Notes: generated by a model not told the origin, from the letters alone. Positions 15,489 to 25,600 are shown, counted from the stretch's first letter. The stretch: DNA of 64,000 nt from Streptomyces spinoverrucosus (GCF_006539505.1 NZ_BJND01000003.1:124001-188000); one strand, 5' to 3'. Program-made: numbers and translations.

Positions 15489-16208
15489 ATGACCGAATTC
15501 GTGCTTGTGGCAGGTGCGTGGCTGGGGGCGTGGGCGTGGGACGAGGTGGCGGGGGAGCTGCGGGGGGCCGGGTACGGGGTGCATCCGCTGACCCTGTCCG
15601 GTCTCGCCGAGAAGCGGGGCGTGCCGGCCGGGCAGCAGACCCATGTCCAGGACATCGTCGACGAGGTCGAGCGTCTGGACCTGCGGGACGTCGTGCTCGT
15701 CGGGCACAGTTACTCCGGTGTCCCGGCCGGCCAGGCCGCCGAGCGGATCGGCGACCGGCTGGCCCGGGTGGTGTTCGTGGACGCCAACGTCCCCGTCGAC
15801 GGGGAGACCTTCCTGTCGGGGTGGCCGAGCGATCCCGTGCGGGCGGCGATCGAGAAGCACGACGGCTTCTGGCCGCCCCTCACCGCCGACGACTGCGCGG
15901 GCCAGGATCTGACGGACGACCAGATCGCCAGACTCCTGCGGGACGCGACCCCGCATCCCGGCGCGACGCTCACCGAACCGGCGGTCCTGACCCGCTCCCT
16001 CGCCGAGCTGCCGACGACGTACATCAAGTGTCTGCTCGACGGGGAGGAACCCCTGGATCCCGTGCGCGAGTTGCTCGGCAGTGAGCGCTGGGAGCTGGTG
16101 CGAATGGACACCGGGCACTGGCCGATGCTCTCCCGGCCGCGCGAACTGGCCGAGATCCTGCATCAGTCGGCTGGGAGGGAGGGAGTGAGGGTTCACCGCT
16201 GGACGTGA
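15489..16208 (+). CDS. Alpha/beta hydrolase (esterase-like)
   Basis: The predicted protein has 239 residues. It starts MTEFVLVAGAWLGAWAWDEV, the strand and oxyanion-hole loop of small alpha/beta hydrolases. The nucleophile elbow is GHSYSG near residue 75, an acid lies around DANVPVDG and the catalytic His is in DTGHWPML near the end. This matches the salicylate-esterase/hydroxynitrile-lyase-like group common in actinomycetes. Substrate unknown. It is followed by an alpha-hydroxy-acid oxidase gene 65 bp downstream. Confidence 0.88.
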   Translation: MTEFVLVAGAWLGAWAWDEVAGELRGAGYGVHPLTLSGLAEKRGVPAGQQTHVQDIVDEVERLDLRDVVLVGHSYSGVPAGQAAERIGDRLARVVFVDANVPVDGETFLSGWPSDPVRAAIEKHDGFWPPLTADDCAGQDLTDDQIARLLRDATPHPGATLTEPAVLTRSLAELPTTYIKCLLDGEEPLDPVRELLGSERWELVRMDTGHWPMLSRPRELAEILHQSAGREGVRVHRWT

Positions 16209-16273
16209 CCTGCCCTTACTCGCCAGTATCGTCGGGACGACGCGGCTCGACGGCGAGAGGCGGGGACCTGGCG

Positions 16274-17443
16274 ATGGCGAAGCACTGGGCCGACTTCCAG
16301 TACGAGATCTATCTGAACGGGATGACGGGAGCCGTACCCCGGCTGCCCACCGATCTGACCCGGCTGGAGGAGCTCACCGCGCAGCGGCTCGGCCCCGGAC
16401 CCGTCGGCTACGTCGCGGGCAGCGCCGGCGACGGCAGCACGGCCCGCGCCAACCGGGCGGCCCTGCGACGCCGTCGGATCGTGCCACGCATGCTGCGGGC
16501 CGTGCACGAGCGGGATCTGTCGGTCGAGGTGCTGGGCCGCGCGCTGCCCGCGCCGCTGGCACTGGCGCCGGTCGGCGTGCTGTCGATCATGCACCCGGAC
16601 GCGGAGTGCGCCGCCGCCCGGGCGGCCGCCGCGCAGGGCGTGCCGTATGTGCTGTCGTCGGCGTCCAGCACGCCCATCGAGCAGGTCGCGGAGGCGATGG
16701 GCGACGCCGAGCGCTGGTTCCAGCTGTACTGGGCCAAGGACCGCGAGGTGACCCGGAGTTTCCTCAACCGAGCGAAGGCGGCCGGGTTCAGCGTCCTGGT
16801 CGTCACGCTGGACACACCGCTGCTCGCCTGGCGGCCCCGCGACCTGGACCAGGCGTATCTGCCGTTCCTGCACGGGGTGGGCACCGCCAACTACTTCTCG
16901 GACCCGGCGTTCCAGGCTGGCCTCGCCAAGCCGGTGCACGAGGATCCGAACGCGGCGGTGATGCACTTCGTCGGCATGTTCGCCGACCCCGCCAAGACCT
17001 GGCCGGACCTGGCGTTCCTGCGGGAGAACTGGGACGGCCCGATCGTCCTGAAGGGCGTCCTGCACCCCGACGACGCCCGGCAGGCCGTCGACGCCGGAAT
17101 GGACGGCGTGGTGGTGTCCAACCACGGCGGCCGACAGGTGGCCGGTGCCATCGCGGCCGCCGACGCGCTGCCCGGCGTCGTGGCGGCGGTCGGCGACCGG
17201 CTGACGGTGCTGTTCGACAGCGGGGTGCGCACCGGTGACGACGTCTTCAAGGCGCTCGCGCTCGGCGCGCGGGCGGTCCTGGTCGGACGGCCGTACGTCT
17301 ACGGTCTCGCGCTCGACGGTCAGGCGGGCGTGGAGCACGTGATCCGCTGCCTGCTCGCCGAACTCGACCTCACCCTCGCCCTGTCGGGCCACGCCACACC
17401 CGGGACCGTCGGCGCGGCGGACCTCGTGGAGGATCCCGCCTGA
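16274..17443 (+). CDS. FMN-dependent alpha-hydroxy-acid oxidase, lactate 2-monooxygenase-like
   Basis: The predicted protein has 389 residues. It is an FMN-binding TIM-barrel enzyme of the glycolate/lactate oxidase family: PLALAPVGVLSIMHPDAE, the flavin-contacting FQLYWAKDR, the active-site His in VVSNHGGRQ, and the phosphate-binding DSGVRTGDDVFKALALGA followed by GRPYVYGLAL. Its length and N-terminus fit the lactate 2-monooxygenase branch, which turns L-lactate into acetate, CO2 and water. The exact substrate is uncertain. It is convergent with the lectin-domain gene, with two tandem hairpins between. Confidence 0.88.
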   Translation: MAKHWADFQYEIYLNGMTGAVPRLPTDLTRLEELTAQRLGPGPVGYVAGSAGDGSTARANRAALRRRRIVPRMLRAVHERDLSVEVLGRALPAPLALAPVGVLSIMHPDAECAAARAAAAQGVPYVLSSASSTPIEQVAEAMGDAERWFQLYWAKDREVTRSFLNRAKAAGFSVLVVTLDTPLLAWRPRDLDQAYLPFLHGVGTANYFSDPAFQAGLAKPVHEDPNAAVMHFVGMFADPAKTWPDLAFLRENWDGPIVLKGVLHPDDARQAVDAGMDGVVVSNHGGRQVAGAIAAADALPGVVAAVGDRLTVLFDSGVRTGDDVFKALALGARAVLVGRPYVYGLALDGQAGVEHVIRCLLAELDLTLALSGHATPGTVGAADLVEDPA

Positions 17444-17483
17444 TAGCAATCAAAACGGATGCAAAACGGACGTAAACGCGAAA

Positions 17484-17512
17484 CCCTGGCCGACACGGAA
17501 CGTCGGCCAGGG
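17484..17512. terminator. Bidirectional terminator hairpin 1
   Basis: A perfect 11-bp stem, CCCTGGCCGAC (17484-17494) with GTCGGCCAGGG (17502-17512), and a 7-nt loop lie between two convergent genes. Preceded by GAAA on the left side, it can end transcription from both directions. Confidence 0.85.
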
Positions 17513-17515
17513 CCA

Positions 17516-17536
17516 CGGGCACGGCAACCGTGCCCG
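17516..17536. terminator. Bidirectional terminator hairpin 2
   Basis: A perfect 9-bp stem, CGGGCACGG (17516-17524) with CCGTGCCCG (17528-17536), has a tight CAA loop. It directly follows hairpin 1, making a tandem terminator between convergent genes. Confidence 0.78.
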
Positions 17537-17546
17537 CCGGTCGCCG

Positions 17547-19160
17547 CTAGGACCCGCTCCCCAACCCCGCCTGCCGCGCCGACGGGTCGCCCGTCTCCGC
17601 GACCGACAGGGAGCCGGCGTCGGCCGGCTGCGGGTCGGTCAGCCACCGCTGGGCGTCGGATCCGTCGCGCACCTTGACGACAATGTCGGCGCCGGGGTCC
17701 CCGGTCGTGGTGGCGAGCGCGAGCTGCTCGTCCCAGCGGGGCAGCAGCTCGCCCCGGACGGTGAGGTCGTACCGCACGTCGTCGGCGCGCTCGTCGTCGC
17801 CGTCGGCGCACGTGCCGAGGATGACGACACCGGCGTCCGCGCGCGAGTCCAGGCACAGCCCGGGATCGGCCACGCTGCGCAGCAGCCCGTCGTTCTCGTA
17901 CGACCACTGCTGGGTCGGTTCGGACGAGCACGCCGCCAGTACGGCCCCGGCCCCCTCCTCGGCCTCGTCGCGGATGTCGAGGCACAGCTCGTTCGCGGCG
18001 TTGCGCAGCCGGGTCTGCCGGGGCGCGGTGGGGAGTTGGGCGGTGCCGGGCGGCGTGGGCTGGGCCTGGGTGCCGGTGCCGGGTGCCGTGCCGGTGCCGT
18101 CGGTGGCGCCCGCGGAGGCCGTGGGGTCGGTCTCACCGTCGTAGGACGACAGGCTGGTGGCGAGGACGGTGCCGAGCAGGGCGGCGCCGGCGATGCCCAC
18201 GCCCGTGCGCAGCGCCCGGGAGGGGCGCCCGGTCATTTTGGGGAAGCGGGCGAGGACGCGGTGGCGTGCGGCGTTGCGGGCGCGGGCGGAGTGCCGGGCG
18301 GCGGCGCGGGTGCGCGATCGGTGCGGGGTGCGGCCGGGCCGGGAGTCGAGATAGCGGCGGCTGCCCCAGCCGAGCACGGCCTCGGCGAGCAGGACGTCCA
18401 GCGCGCCCTCGAAATGGCTGAGCTGTTCGGCGGCGTCCCGGCAGTAGCGGCACTCCGCCAGATGCTGCTGGACGTCCGGCAGCAGGGCGCCGCCGCGGCG
18501 GATCGGGACATCGAGGAGGCGGTTGTAGAAGCCGCAGTCCTTGGACGGCGCGAGTTGCTGATGGGCCCGTACACAGCCCTCGCGGAATTTGTCCCGGGCC
18601 TGTTCCAGGGTGGCCGACGCGGTGTCGGTATCCATGCCGAGCAGACCGGCGGGGAAGGTGATCGGTTCCGCCTCGACCTCGGTGTGCCACAGCAGAGTGC
18701 GGGCCGGCCCCGGAAGGCCCTGGAATGCGCGCTCGGCCAGCTTGCGGTTTTCCGGCGTCATGGACTTCGCGGCCCGCATACCGCGCCCCCCGGCCGGTTT
18801 CTGCAACTCCGGCAGTGCCCCCGTTATTCGTTCCTCGGCCGACCACAGCCGGACGATGTCCCGCACGGTCACCAGCAGCCGCGGCCGCAGCACATCGCCC
18901 GGCTCCCCGAGGGTGAGGCGGTCGAAGACCTGATGGAAGGCCGCCGCGGTGACCATGGACGCAAGGCTCGCCGAGGAGGCGAGGCAGATCACCGCGTAGT
19001 CGTGCGCCGACTGCCAGTGCCGGGCGATCAGCAGGGCCGTGGAATGGGCGACTTCGGCGTCCGGGGCACCGGTCAGCCGGGCGGCGAGGGCCGCGTCGGA
19101 TTCGCCCGGATCACCGCCGGACGGCGGGTAAGGAGGACGAGGGGGGTGGGGGGTGGGCAC
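17547..19160 (-). CDS. Membrane protein with sigma-factor-like region, zinc-finger motif and ricin-type lectin domain
   Basis: The predicted protein has 537 residues. The start is GTG 19160, with GGAAGGAA eight bases upstream. Residues ~25-190 resemble the helical core of ECF-type sigma factors. A cysteine motif HLAECRYCRDA near 250 resembles anti-sigma zinc fingers. An Arg-rich stretch leads to one membrane segment (VGIAGAALLGTVLATSL) near residue 330 and a Thr/Pro-rich linker. The extracellular C-terminus is a beta-trefoil ricin-like domain with TQQWSYE and ELCLDI/GLCLDS repeats. The layout suggests a sugar-sensing transmembrane regulator, but whether the first part binds RNA polymerase is unknown. 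Related proteins are common and unstudied in Streptomyces. Confidence 0.75.
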   Translation of the reverse strand: MPTPHPPRPPYPPSGGDPGESDAALAARLTGAPDAEVAHSTALLIARHWQSAHDYAVICLASSASLASMVTAAAFHQVFDRLTLGEPGDVLRPRLLVTVRDIVRLWSAEERITGALPELQKPAGGRGMRAAKSMTPENRKLAERAFQGLPGPARTLLWHTEVEAEPITFPAGLLGMDTDTASATLEQARDKFREGCVRAHQQLAPSKDCGFYNRLLDVPIRRGGALLPDVQQHLAECRYCRDAAEQLSHFEGALDVLLAEAVLGWGSRRYLDSRPGRTPHRSRTRAAARHSARARNAARHRVLARFPKMTGRPSRALRTGVGIAGAALLGTVLATSLSSYDGETDPTASAGATDGTGTAPGTGTQAQPTPPGTAQLPTAPRQTRLRNAANELCLDIRDEAEEGAGAVLAACSSEPTQQWSYENDGLLRSVADPGLCLDSRADAGVVILGTCADGDDERADDVRYDLTVRGELLPRWDEQLALATTTGDPGADIVVKVRDGSDAQRWLTDPQPADAGSLSVAETGDPSARQAGLGSGS

Positions 19161-19441
19161 TGAGCGGATTCCTTCCCACGCAAGGTGACACAAAGAGTTC
19201 TGCCCGCCGAAAAGGGAAGCCGGGATGAACCCGGATTGGTGTATACCTTTTTGACAGGTGCGAGGGGCGTGAATTGTGCGCGAGAACCCGGCCATTACAC
19301 CCCCCGCCGGATGGTTCACCCTTGCACAGCTCACTCTGGGCCAACAAGGCACTTGGGCAACATCAGCGCCACTGACAGAAAGTCAAATTCGACAGCAAGT
19401 CATAGCACCTGATCCGCCATTCGCTATTTCAGGGGCAGGTC
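19161..19441. other. Intergenic region upstream of the lectin-domain gene
   Basis: This 281-bp region has clearly lower GC than its surroundings and no supported gene. It should contain the promoter of the minus-strand lectin-domain gene and the 3' flank of the toxin gene. No clear hairpin or operator was found. Confidence 0.4.
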
Positions 19442-19819
19442 TCAGATCTGCCAGGACCGCAGCCGGTCCGCCGCCCCGTACACATCCGTCTTGCCGTCGA
19501 TCAGATCCCGGGTGAGGTCCACGAGAGCGCCGTAGGGCGGGTCGATGCCGACGCCGCTGACGAACATGTAGGCCACCGCGGTCGCGCAGGCGAAGCGGGC
19601 GTTGGCCGAGGGCAGCGGCTTGAGCAGGGCGAGAGTGTGCAGCAGGGCGGCGGCCCGCCAGGCGGGGTCGGAGTCCACGCCGAGGCGGGGCGGGTCGACG
19701 CGGTGCCGGGCGACGGCGGCGACCAGCGCGGAGAAGTCGTTGATCGTCGGCTGGTCCGGAAGGACCTCCTCGTGCCGCTGAAGAAGCCACGGCACGTCGA
19801 TATGCAGGACGGGTGCCAT
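19442..19819 (-). CDS. Fic/Doc-like toxin component with degenerate Fic motif
   Basis: The predicted protein has 125 residues. Its helical core AALLHTLALLKPLPSANARF lines up with the Doc/Fic active region, where HPFxDGNKR is expected. Here the His is Lys67, the Asp/Glu is Ser71, the Gly is Ala72, while Asn73 and Arg75 are kept. The following CATAVAYMFVSG also fits Doc. Without the catalytic His, transfer of phosphate or AMP by the usual mechanism is doubtful. It lies 3 bp downstream of a small basic/acidic antitoxin-like gene, the usual antitoxin-toxin order. The toxin role is inferred from fold and context. Confidence 0.75.
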   Translation of the reverse strand: MAPVLHIDVPWLLQRHEEVLPDQPTINDFSALVAAVARHRVDPPRLGVDSDPAWRAAALLHTLALLKPLPSANARFACATAVAYMFVSGVGIDPPYGALVDLTRDLIDGKTDVYGAADRLRSWQI

Positions 19820-19822
19820 TGG

Positions 19823-20068
19823 TCAGGCGACCCGTCCCTCGCCGCCGACGGACGGCTCGTCGTCCGGGAAGGCGGCCGCGAACTCGTCGGCGTGGGTGGC
19901 GAAGAACCGGCGGAAGGCCTCGGCACCCTCCTGCAACGCCCGGTGCCGGGCTATGTCGGCCGCGGCCGCCTCCCGCACGAGGGCCTTCATCGACGTACCG
20001 CGCTCCTTGGCGATCTGCCGCAGGTCCTCCAGCTCGCGATCACTGAACTCCACGTTGAGGGCTGGCAT
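19823..20068 (-). CDS. Antitoxin-like protein with ribbon-helix-helix N-terminus
   Basis: The predicted protein has 81 residues. The N-terminus ALNVEFSDRELEDLRQIAKE with SMKALVREA fits the strand-helix-helix of MetJ/Arc-type antitoxins. The C-terminal half is acidic and probably disordered (HADEFAAAFPDDEPS), as in antitoxins that wrap the toxin. The gene precedes the Fic-like toxin by 3 bp and has a palindrome just upstream, fitting autoregulation. Confidence 0.78.
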   Translation of the reverse strand: MPALNVEFSDRELEDLRQIAKERGTSMKALVREAAAADIARHRALQEGAEAFRRFFATHADEFAAAFPDDEPSVGGEGRVA

Positions 20069-20086
20069 GCCGTAACGGTACCGCCA

Positions 20087-20108
20087 GGGTACTTACTCGT
20101 AAATACCC
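20087..20108. promoter_or_regulatory. Palindromic operator candidate of the toxin-antitoxin operon
   Basis: The half-sites GGGTACTTAC (20087-20096) and GTAAATACCC (20099-20108) form a 22-bp palindrome with one mismatched pair. It starts 18 bp before the antitoxin ATG, in one of the most AT-rich spots nearby, and could overlap the promoter. Autorepression by the antitoxin is typical; binding is inferred. Confidence 0.65.
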
Positions 20109-20146
20109 CCAGCTCAGAGGGGCCAGGAGACGGTACCGGACGGACA

Positions 20147-20192
20147 GGGGGCGCTCAGAATGCGAGAGAGGTACGTCACATTGAGCGCCCCC
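20147..20192 (-). terminator. Terminator hairpin of the GH9 gene
   Basis: GGGGGCGCTCA (20147-20157) and TGAGCGCCCCC (20182-20192) form a perfect 11-bp stem with a 24-nt loop. It begins 28 bp past the cellulase stop codon on the minus strand. Confidence 0.8.
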
Positions 20193-20220
20193 GAGGTCAT
20201 ATCCAGACTGGTGGCGTACG

Positions 20221-22452
20221 TCAGCCCTGATCCGCCACGAAGGACGCCATCCGGGCCAGTGCGGCGTTCCAGTTGATCGTCGTCTCGTTGGTCGACCAGG
20301 ACTGGATGTCGTCGATGTAGCAGAACTGGCCGACGCAGCCGGTGAGTTTGCTCTGCGCGTAGGGGTCCTGAATGCTGGAGTTCGGGCCGCCGGCGAGGGT
20401 GCCCCGCGGCGGGTTCGGCAGACCGGGGTCGAGCTGGCGGGCGTACCAGCGGCTGTGCTGGTTCTGCGCGCTGACCTCGCCGTAGCCGGTGACGTACGAG
20501 ATGTTCAGGGCGTTGCGGCCGAGCACGTAGTCCATGCTCTGCAGCGCGCCGTCGCGGTACTTGGCGGCGCCGGTCAGGTCGTAGGCGGTGGCGATGATCA
20601 CCGCGTTGTTGAGGACCTGGTGGGTGGAGCCCCAGTCGTAGAGGTTGCCGTCGGGGGCGTAGGGCATGCCGTACGGCTGTGCCTTCAGCGTGGCCAGATA
20701 GCGGTCGGCGCCCTTGATCACCGACCGGCGGACCTTGTCCCGTCCGGGGAGCCGGTTGGGCACGGTCGCGAGGTCGAGGCGGCCCGCGGCGGCCGTCCGG
20801 GCCCAGTCGAAGCCGAGGGGGCCGAAGATGTCGGCGGTGTGCACGGGCGAGGTGAGGATGTGCCGCTCGAACTGCCGCTCCCCGGTGGTGAGGTACAGCT
20901 CGGCCGCGGCCCAGTAGAACTCGTCGGTCGCGTCACTGTCGGGGTAGGCGCCGCCGCCGATGCCGTCGTTCGGGTCGGCGTACATCGCGGGGTGCGCCAG
21001 GGCCGCCGCCCAGGCCTTGCGCGCCGCCGCGAGCGCCCGCGCCGCGAACGCCCGGTCGTAGGGCCGGTACAGCCGGGCCGCCTGCGCGGCCGTCGCCGCC
21101 AGGTTGAGGGTCGCCTGTGTGGACGGCGGGTGCAGCTCGCGCTTCTGCGGATCGTCGCTGGGCAGCAGCGGCAGGCCCGTCCACTGCTCGTCGTGCATCT
21201 TGTGGTGCGCCATCCCGGCCAGCGGCCGCCCGTCCGGCACCTGCATCTTCAGCAGGAACTCCAGCTCCCAGCGGACCTCGTCGAGGATGTCCGGCACCTT
21301 GTTGCCGCTCTCCGGGATGGCGAGGGTGCCGTCACGGAGCGTGCCGGGCCGGCCGGTGCGGGCGTGCAGGGCGCGTTCGTAGGTGCTGAGCAGCTCCCAT
21401 GTCGAGATGCCGCCGTTGACGACGTACTTGCCGTGGTCGCCGGCGTCGTACCAGCCGCCGGTGACGTCGAGCGTGTAGTCGCACACGCCCGGTTGGCAGG
21501 GCACATTCGTATCGCCCTGGTTGGGCGCGACGTCCACGTGTCCGGCGGGGCGTCCGTAGCCGGGGCGCAGCTCGTCGCGGATCTCGATGCCGCTGCGCTG
21601 TGTGTAGTAGAACTTCAGCGAGTCGAGGCGCAGATCCTCGTACACACCTGCGTCGATGTCGAAGGGTCGGCTGGTCTCGCCGTCCGCGACCAGCGTGAGG
21701 CCCGCGCCGTGGGCCCGGTAGGAGCCGAAGTCGATGGAGTGGACGTGCTGCCCGGAGGAGACGTCGACACCGCGCGGCACGGTCCTCCCCTGGGCCACCA
21801 CCGCGCCCCCGGCGTTCTTCAGCTGCCAGGGCAGCGCCTCGGTCGCGTCGGTGACGAGGGTGGCGTTCTTCGGCCCGGCGGGCAGATAGGCGACCTGGTT
21901 GACGCGGACCCGCGGCCCGGTGTCAGGTTCGTACGGCTCCGGCGGCACCCCGCCCAGCAGCGACACGTCGTCCATGCAGAAGCGCCAGTCCTGCGCTCCC
22001 CCGCCGAGCTGGAAGGCGACCTGGCCCTGCGTGGTGTCGACGGGCGAGGTGAAGGTGTAGGCGTACGCGTCACCGGAGACGCTCAGCTGCGGCTTCACCT
22101 CGAACCAGGTGTCGTACGGCGCCTCGGACAGCCCCACGATCGCGCGCACGGCGTTCCCGGCGGGCGCGCCGGACGCGGAGAAGGAGAAGCGGTACGACTC
22201 CCCCTTGACCAGGGTGAGGTCGTTCTGGCCGACGGCCGCGTCCCAGGGGTTGGTGGTGCCGCCGGGCACGTCCGCGCAGAGCCGGCCGTCGGACAGGCCG
22301 GCGGTGACGTTGCTGGTCCACCACGGGTCGGTGGTGGTGTCGAAGGTGCCGTTCCTGATCTGCTCGACCTCGTCGGCCTCGGCGGGCAGTGCGGTGAGGG
22401 CCGTTCCCAGCAGGGCCGTCAGGGACAGCAGGGCGGTTCTGCGTCGTTTCAC
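20221..22452 (-). CDS. Secreted GH9 endoglucanase with CBM4-like and Ig-like domains
   Basis: The predicted protein has 743 residues, starting at GTG 22452 with GAGGAG eight bases upstream. A signal peptide ([26 protein letters not shown]) is followed by a CBM4/9-like carbohydrate-binding domain (~30-175), an Ig-like CelD N-terminal domain (~185-270; [14 protein letters not shown]) and a GH9 catalytic domain. GH9 features: [17 protein letters not shown] with the catalytic base Asp, [12 protein letters not shown] near the end, and the acid Glu in [13 protein letters not shown]. The enzyme hydrolyses beta-1,4-glucan by inversion outside the cell. A CebR box lies 38 bp upstream of the start, so cello-oligosaccharide induction is expected. 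The gene has its own terminator. Confidence 0.95.
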   Translation of the reverse strand: MKRRRTALLSLTALLGTALTALPAEADEVEQIRNGTFDTTTDPWWTSNVTAGLSDGRLCADVPGGTTNPWDAAVGQNDLTLVKGESYRFSFSASGAPAGNAVRAIVGLSEAPYDTWFEVKPQLSVSGDAYAYTFTSPVDTTQGQVAFQLGGGAQDWRFCMDDVSLLGGVPPEPYEPDTGPRVRVNQVAYLPAGPKNATLVTDATEALPWQLKNAGGAVVAQGRTVPRGVDVSSGQHVHSIDFGSYRAHGAGLTLVADGETSRPFDIDAGVYEDLRLDSLKFYYTQRSGIEIRDELRPGYGRPAGHVDVAPNQGDTNVPCQPGVCDYTLDVTGGWYDAGDHGKYVVNGGISTWELLSTYERALHARTGRPGTLRDGTLAIPESGNKVPDILDEVRWELEFLLKMQVPDGRPLAGMAHHKMHDEQWTGLPLLPSDDPQKRELHPPSTQATLNLAATAAQAARLYRPYDRAFAARALAAARKAWAAALAHPAMYADPNDGIGGGAYPDSDATDEFYWAAAELYLTTGERQFERHILTSPVHTADIFGPLGFDWARTAAAGRLDLATVPNRLPGRDKVRRSVIKGADRYLATLKAQPYGMPYAPDGNLYDWGSTHQVLNNAVIIATAYDLTGAAKYRDGALQSMDYVLGRNALNISYVTGYGEVSAQNQHSRWYARQLDPGLPNPPRGTLAGGPNSSIQDPYAQSKLTGCVGQFCYIDDIQSWSTNETTINWNAALARMASFVADQG

Positions 22453-22490
22453 GTCGGGGGCTCCTCGGGTGCGTGTGGCGCCCCCTGCGA

Positions 22491-22504
22491 TGGGAGCGCT
22501 CCCA
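22491..22504. promoter_or_regulatory. CebR box
   Basis: TGGGAGCGCTCCCA is a perfect 14-bp palindrome identical to the known Streptomyces CebR operator, bound by the LacI-family cellulose-utilisation repressor CebR and released by cellobiose/cellotriose. It lies 38 bp upstream of the GH9 start codon, where a bound repressor would block the promoter. Confidence 0.95.
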
Positions 22505-22545
22505 AGTTGCGGATGTCCGCCATGGTGCGAAAGGTGACACCCCGT

Positions 22546-22589
22546 CAACGGTCCGGACACGACTTCTGCTTTTGGCGTCCGGACCGTTG
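22546..22589 (-). terminator. Terminator hairpin of the GH2 gene
   Basis: CAACGGTCCGGAC (22546-22558) and GTCCGGACCGTTG (22577-22589) form a perfect 13-bp stem with an 18-nt loop, 12 bp past the GH2 stop on the minus strand. It separates GH2 transcription from the CebR-controlled cellulase promoter. Confidence 0.85.
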
Positions 22590-22600
22590 GCGTACGGGCC

Positions 22601-25600
22601 TCAACCGGCCGGGACCTCCAGCTTGCCGATGCGCACCGCGCCCCTGGCCTCGCCGGGGTACCGGCTGGTGAGGGTGAGGCGCAGCCGGGAGCCGCGGACC
22701 GGCGCGAAGGTGATGACCGTCGGTGTGTCGGAGGCGGTGGCCCAGTCGACGGACGCGTCCTTGACCGGCACGTACCGGCGGCCGTCCCACACCTCGGCCT
22801 CGACGGCCGCGGGCAGGCTGTGTGTCGCGTCCGTGGTGAACCAGACCTCCGCCCGGTCGAAGGTCCGCGCCCGCCCCCAGTCCACCGACACCCAGTCCTC
22901 CGCCCGGGCCCCGTCGAAGGCGGGCAGCAGGGCGGTGGCCGCCTTGTGGAAGCCGTTGGACCAGCCGGTGGCCGGGTCGCTGTCGAGCATGGCGGCGGGC
23001 AGCGTGTCTGGGCGGCCGGAGTAACTGGCGTCGGCGTGGGGGTAGTTCAGCGGCGCCGGGTGGTCAGGCGCGAACCGAGGCGCGGGGGTGGTCGCGGCCG
23101 ACCGGGCGGACGTCGTGCGCACGGTCACGGTCCCGGTGCGCAGGCCCTTGACGCGGGCGGTCACCTTCACGGCGCCGGGCCTGCTGCCGGAGCGGACGAT
23201 GGCGAGTGCCTTGCCGTGGAAGGCGGTCCGGGTGCTCGCCTGGTAGCGCTCGGCGCTCTCCTGGCGGCCGTTGTCGAGTCCGGCGAGGGAGCCGCCGCTC
23301 ACGTCGAAGGCGATGAGGTGCTCGGCGCCGGGCACCACGACGCCGCGGGCGTCGACGATCTCGGCGGTCACGAAGAGCAGCGAACGCCCGTCCGCCGCCA
23401 GGGACTTGCGGTCCGCGGTGAGGCGCACGGCGTGCGGTGCTCCGGCCGTGCGCAGCACGTCCGTGGCGACCACCTTGCCGTCGGTGCGGGCCACCGCCTT
23501 CAGCTCCCCCGGCTCGAAGGGCACCCGCCAGGTGAGGTGCAGTTTGCCCGCGCTGCCGTTCGGGCTGGTGTAGCTGCCGGGGTACGGGCCGTCGGTGAAG
23601 GTCTTGTCGTCGCCGGTGGCCTCGGTGGTCTCCAGGTAGGCCCGCCCGTCGGTGGTCTTCTTGGTGTCGAACCGCCGCACGCCCAGCGACCGGCCGTTCA
23701 GGAACAGCTCGACGGTGTCGACATTGGCGTACGCCCAGACCTCGACCGTCTCCCCCCTGGCGTGGTTCCAGCTCATCGGCAGCAGATGGACCATCGGCTC
23801 GCTCGTCCACTGACTCTTGAACAGGTAGTACATGTCCTTCGGAAACCCGGCCGTGTCGACCGCGCCGAAGAAGGACGCCTTCACAGGGAAGACGTCGTAC
23901 GGCGTGGGCTCACCGATGTAGTCGATGCCCGACCACAGGAACTGCCCAGTGAACCACTTCCGGTCCCGGTCCTTCTTGTGCCCGTACTCGCCGCTCATCG
24001 TCCAGGAGGCGAGGTTGTTGTCGTACGAGGAGGTGGCGCGCCTGCCCGGCGTGTAGTTCTCGCCGGTGTTGAGCCGCTCCGGTTCCTGGTACGTGCCGCG
24101 CGTCGAGGTCTCCGACGACGACTCCGACTCGAAGAGGAACAGGTGCGGGTAGGCCGCGTGCAGGGCGTCGACGGACTTGGCGGTGTTGTAGTTGAGGCCG
24201 AGGCCGTCGAGCTTGGCCAGCATCAGGTCGGCGGCCGAGCCCTTCGCGGGCAGGCGGCGGTACTTGTCGGAGCCGATGACGACCGGGCGGGTGTCGTCGG
24301 CGGCCTTGATGGCGGCGATGATCCGGTCGGCCATGGCGAGCCCGGCGGTGGAGGTGGAGTCGGGGACCTCGTTGCCGATGGACCACATGATCACGGCGGG
24401 CGAGTTGCGGGCCGCGAGGACCATCTCGGTGGCGTCCTGCTCGCACCACTCGTCGAAGAACCGGCCGTAGTCGTAGCGGTTCTTGCCCCTCCGCCAGCAG
24501 TCGAAGGCCTCGACCTGGAGCACGATGCCCAGCTCCTCGCAGACCCGGATCACCTCCGGCGAGGGCGGGTTGTGGGAGGTGCGCAGGGCGTTGACGCCCA
24601 TGGACTTCATGATGGTCAGCTGCCGCCGGACGGCGTCGATGTGGGTCGCCGCGCCGAGCGCGCCCAGGTCGTGGTGGAGGTCGACGCCCTTGAGCTTGGT
24701 GTAGGTGCCGTTGAGGTGGAAGCCCTCGTCGGGGTCGCAGCGGAAGGTGCGGATGCCGAAGGGGGTGCGGTAGGTGTCGGTGGTCTCGCCGTCGACGCGC
24801 AGCTCGGTGACCAGGGTGTAGCGGTGGTGCGGGGTGGCGAAGTCCCACAACTCGGGCCGCTGCACGGTCAGTTCATGGGTCTCCGTCGCCCGGTCGGTGA
24901 CGTCGACCGTGGAGCTGGTCCGGGCGACCGTCCGGCCGTCGGGGCCGGTGATGCGCGAGCTGATCTCGACGGGTCTCGCGCCGCCGGAGGCGTTCACCAC
25001 GTCGGTGCGCACCCGCACCAGGGCGCGCTCCTCGGTGACCTGGGGTGTGGTGACGTACGTGCCCCAGCGCGGCACGTGCACGGGTTCGGTGACGACGAGG
25101 CGGGTCTCGCGGTAGATGCCGCTGCCGGAGTACCAGCGGCTGCTGGGGAGTTGGTTGTGCACCTTCACGGCGAGGACGTTCTCGGTGGTGCCGTCGGTGT
25201 GCACCAGGTCGGTGAGGTCGAAGGCGAAGCCGGTGTAGCCGTAGGGGTGGCGGCCGAGTTCGCGGCCGTTGCAGTAGACGTACGCGTCCATGTAGACGCC
25301 GTCGAACTCCACCGAGATCCGCTTGCCGGCGTAGCCGGGCGGCAGGGTGAAGGCGAGGCGGTACCAGCCGAGGCCGCCGGGGAAGAAGCCGGTGCCGCTG
25401 GTGGTGCCGTGGTCGGTGGTCGGGGTCTGCTCGATGCTCCAGTCGTGCGGTACGGCGACCTCGCGCCACGCCGAGTCGTCGTACGCGGGGTCGGCCGCGT
25501 CGGCGTAGGCGCCCGTCGGGTCGGTGGTGCCGCCCGGGTTGACCAGCGCGAAACGCCAGCCGTCGCGCAGGGGGACGCCACTGCGGCCGGGGGCGTGCCC

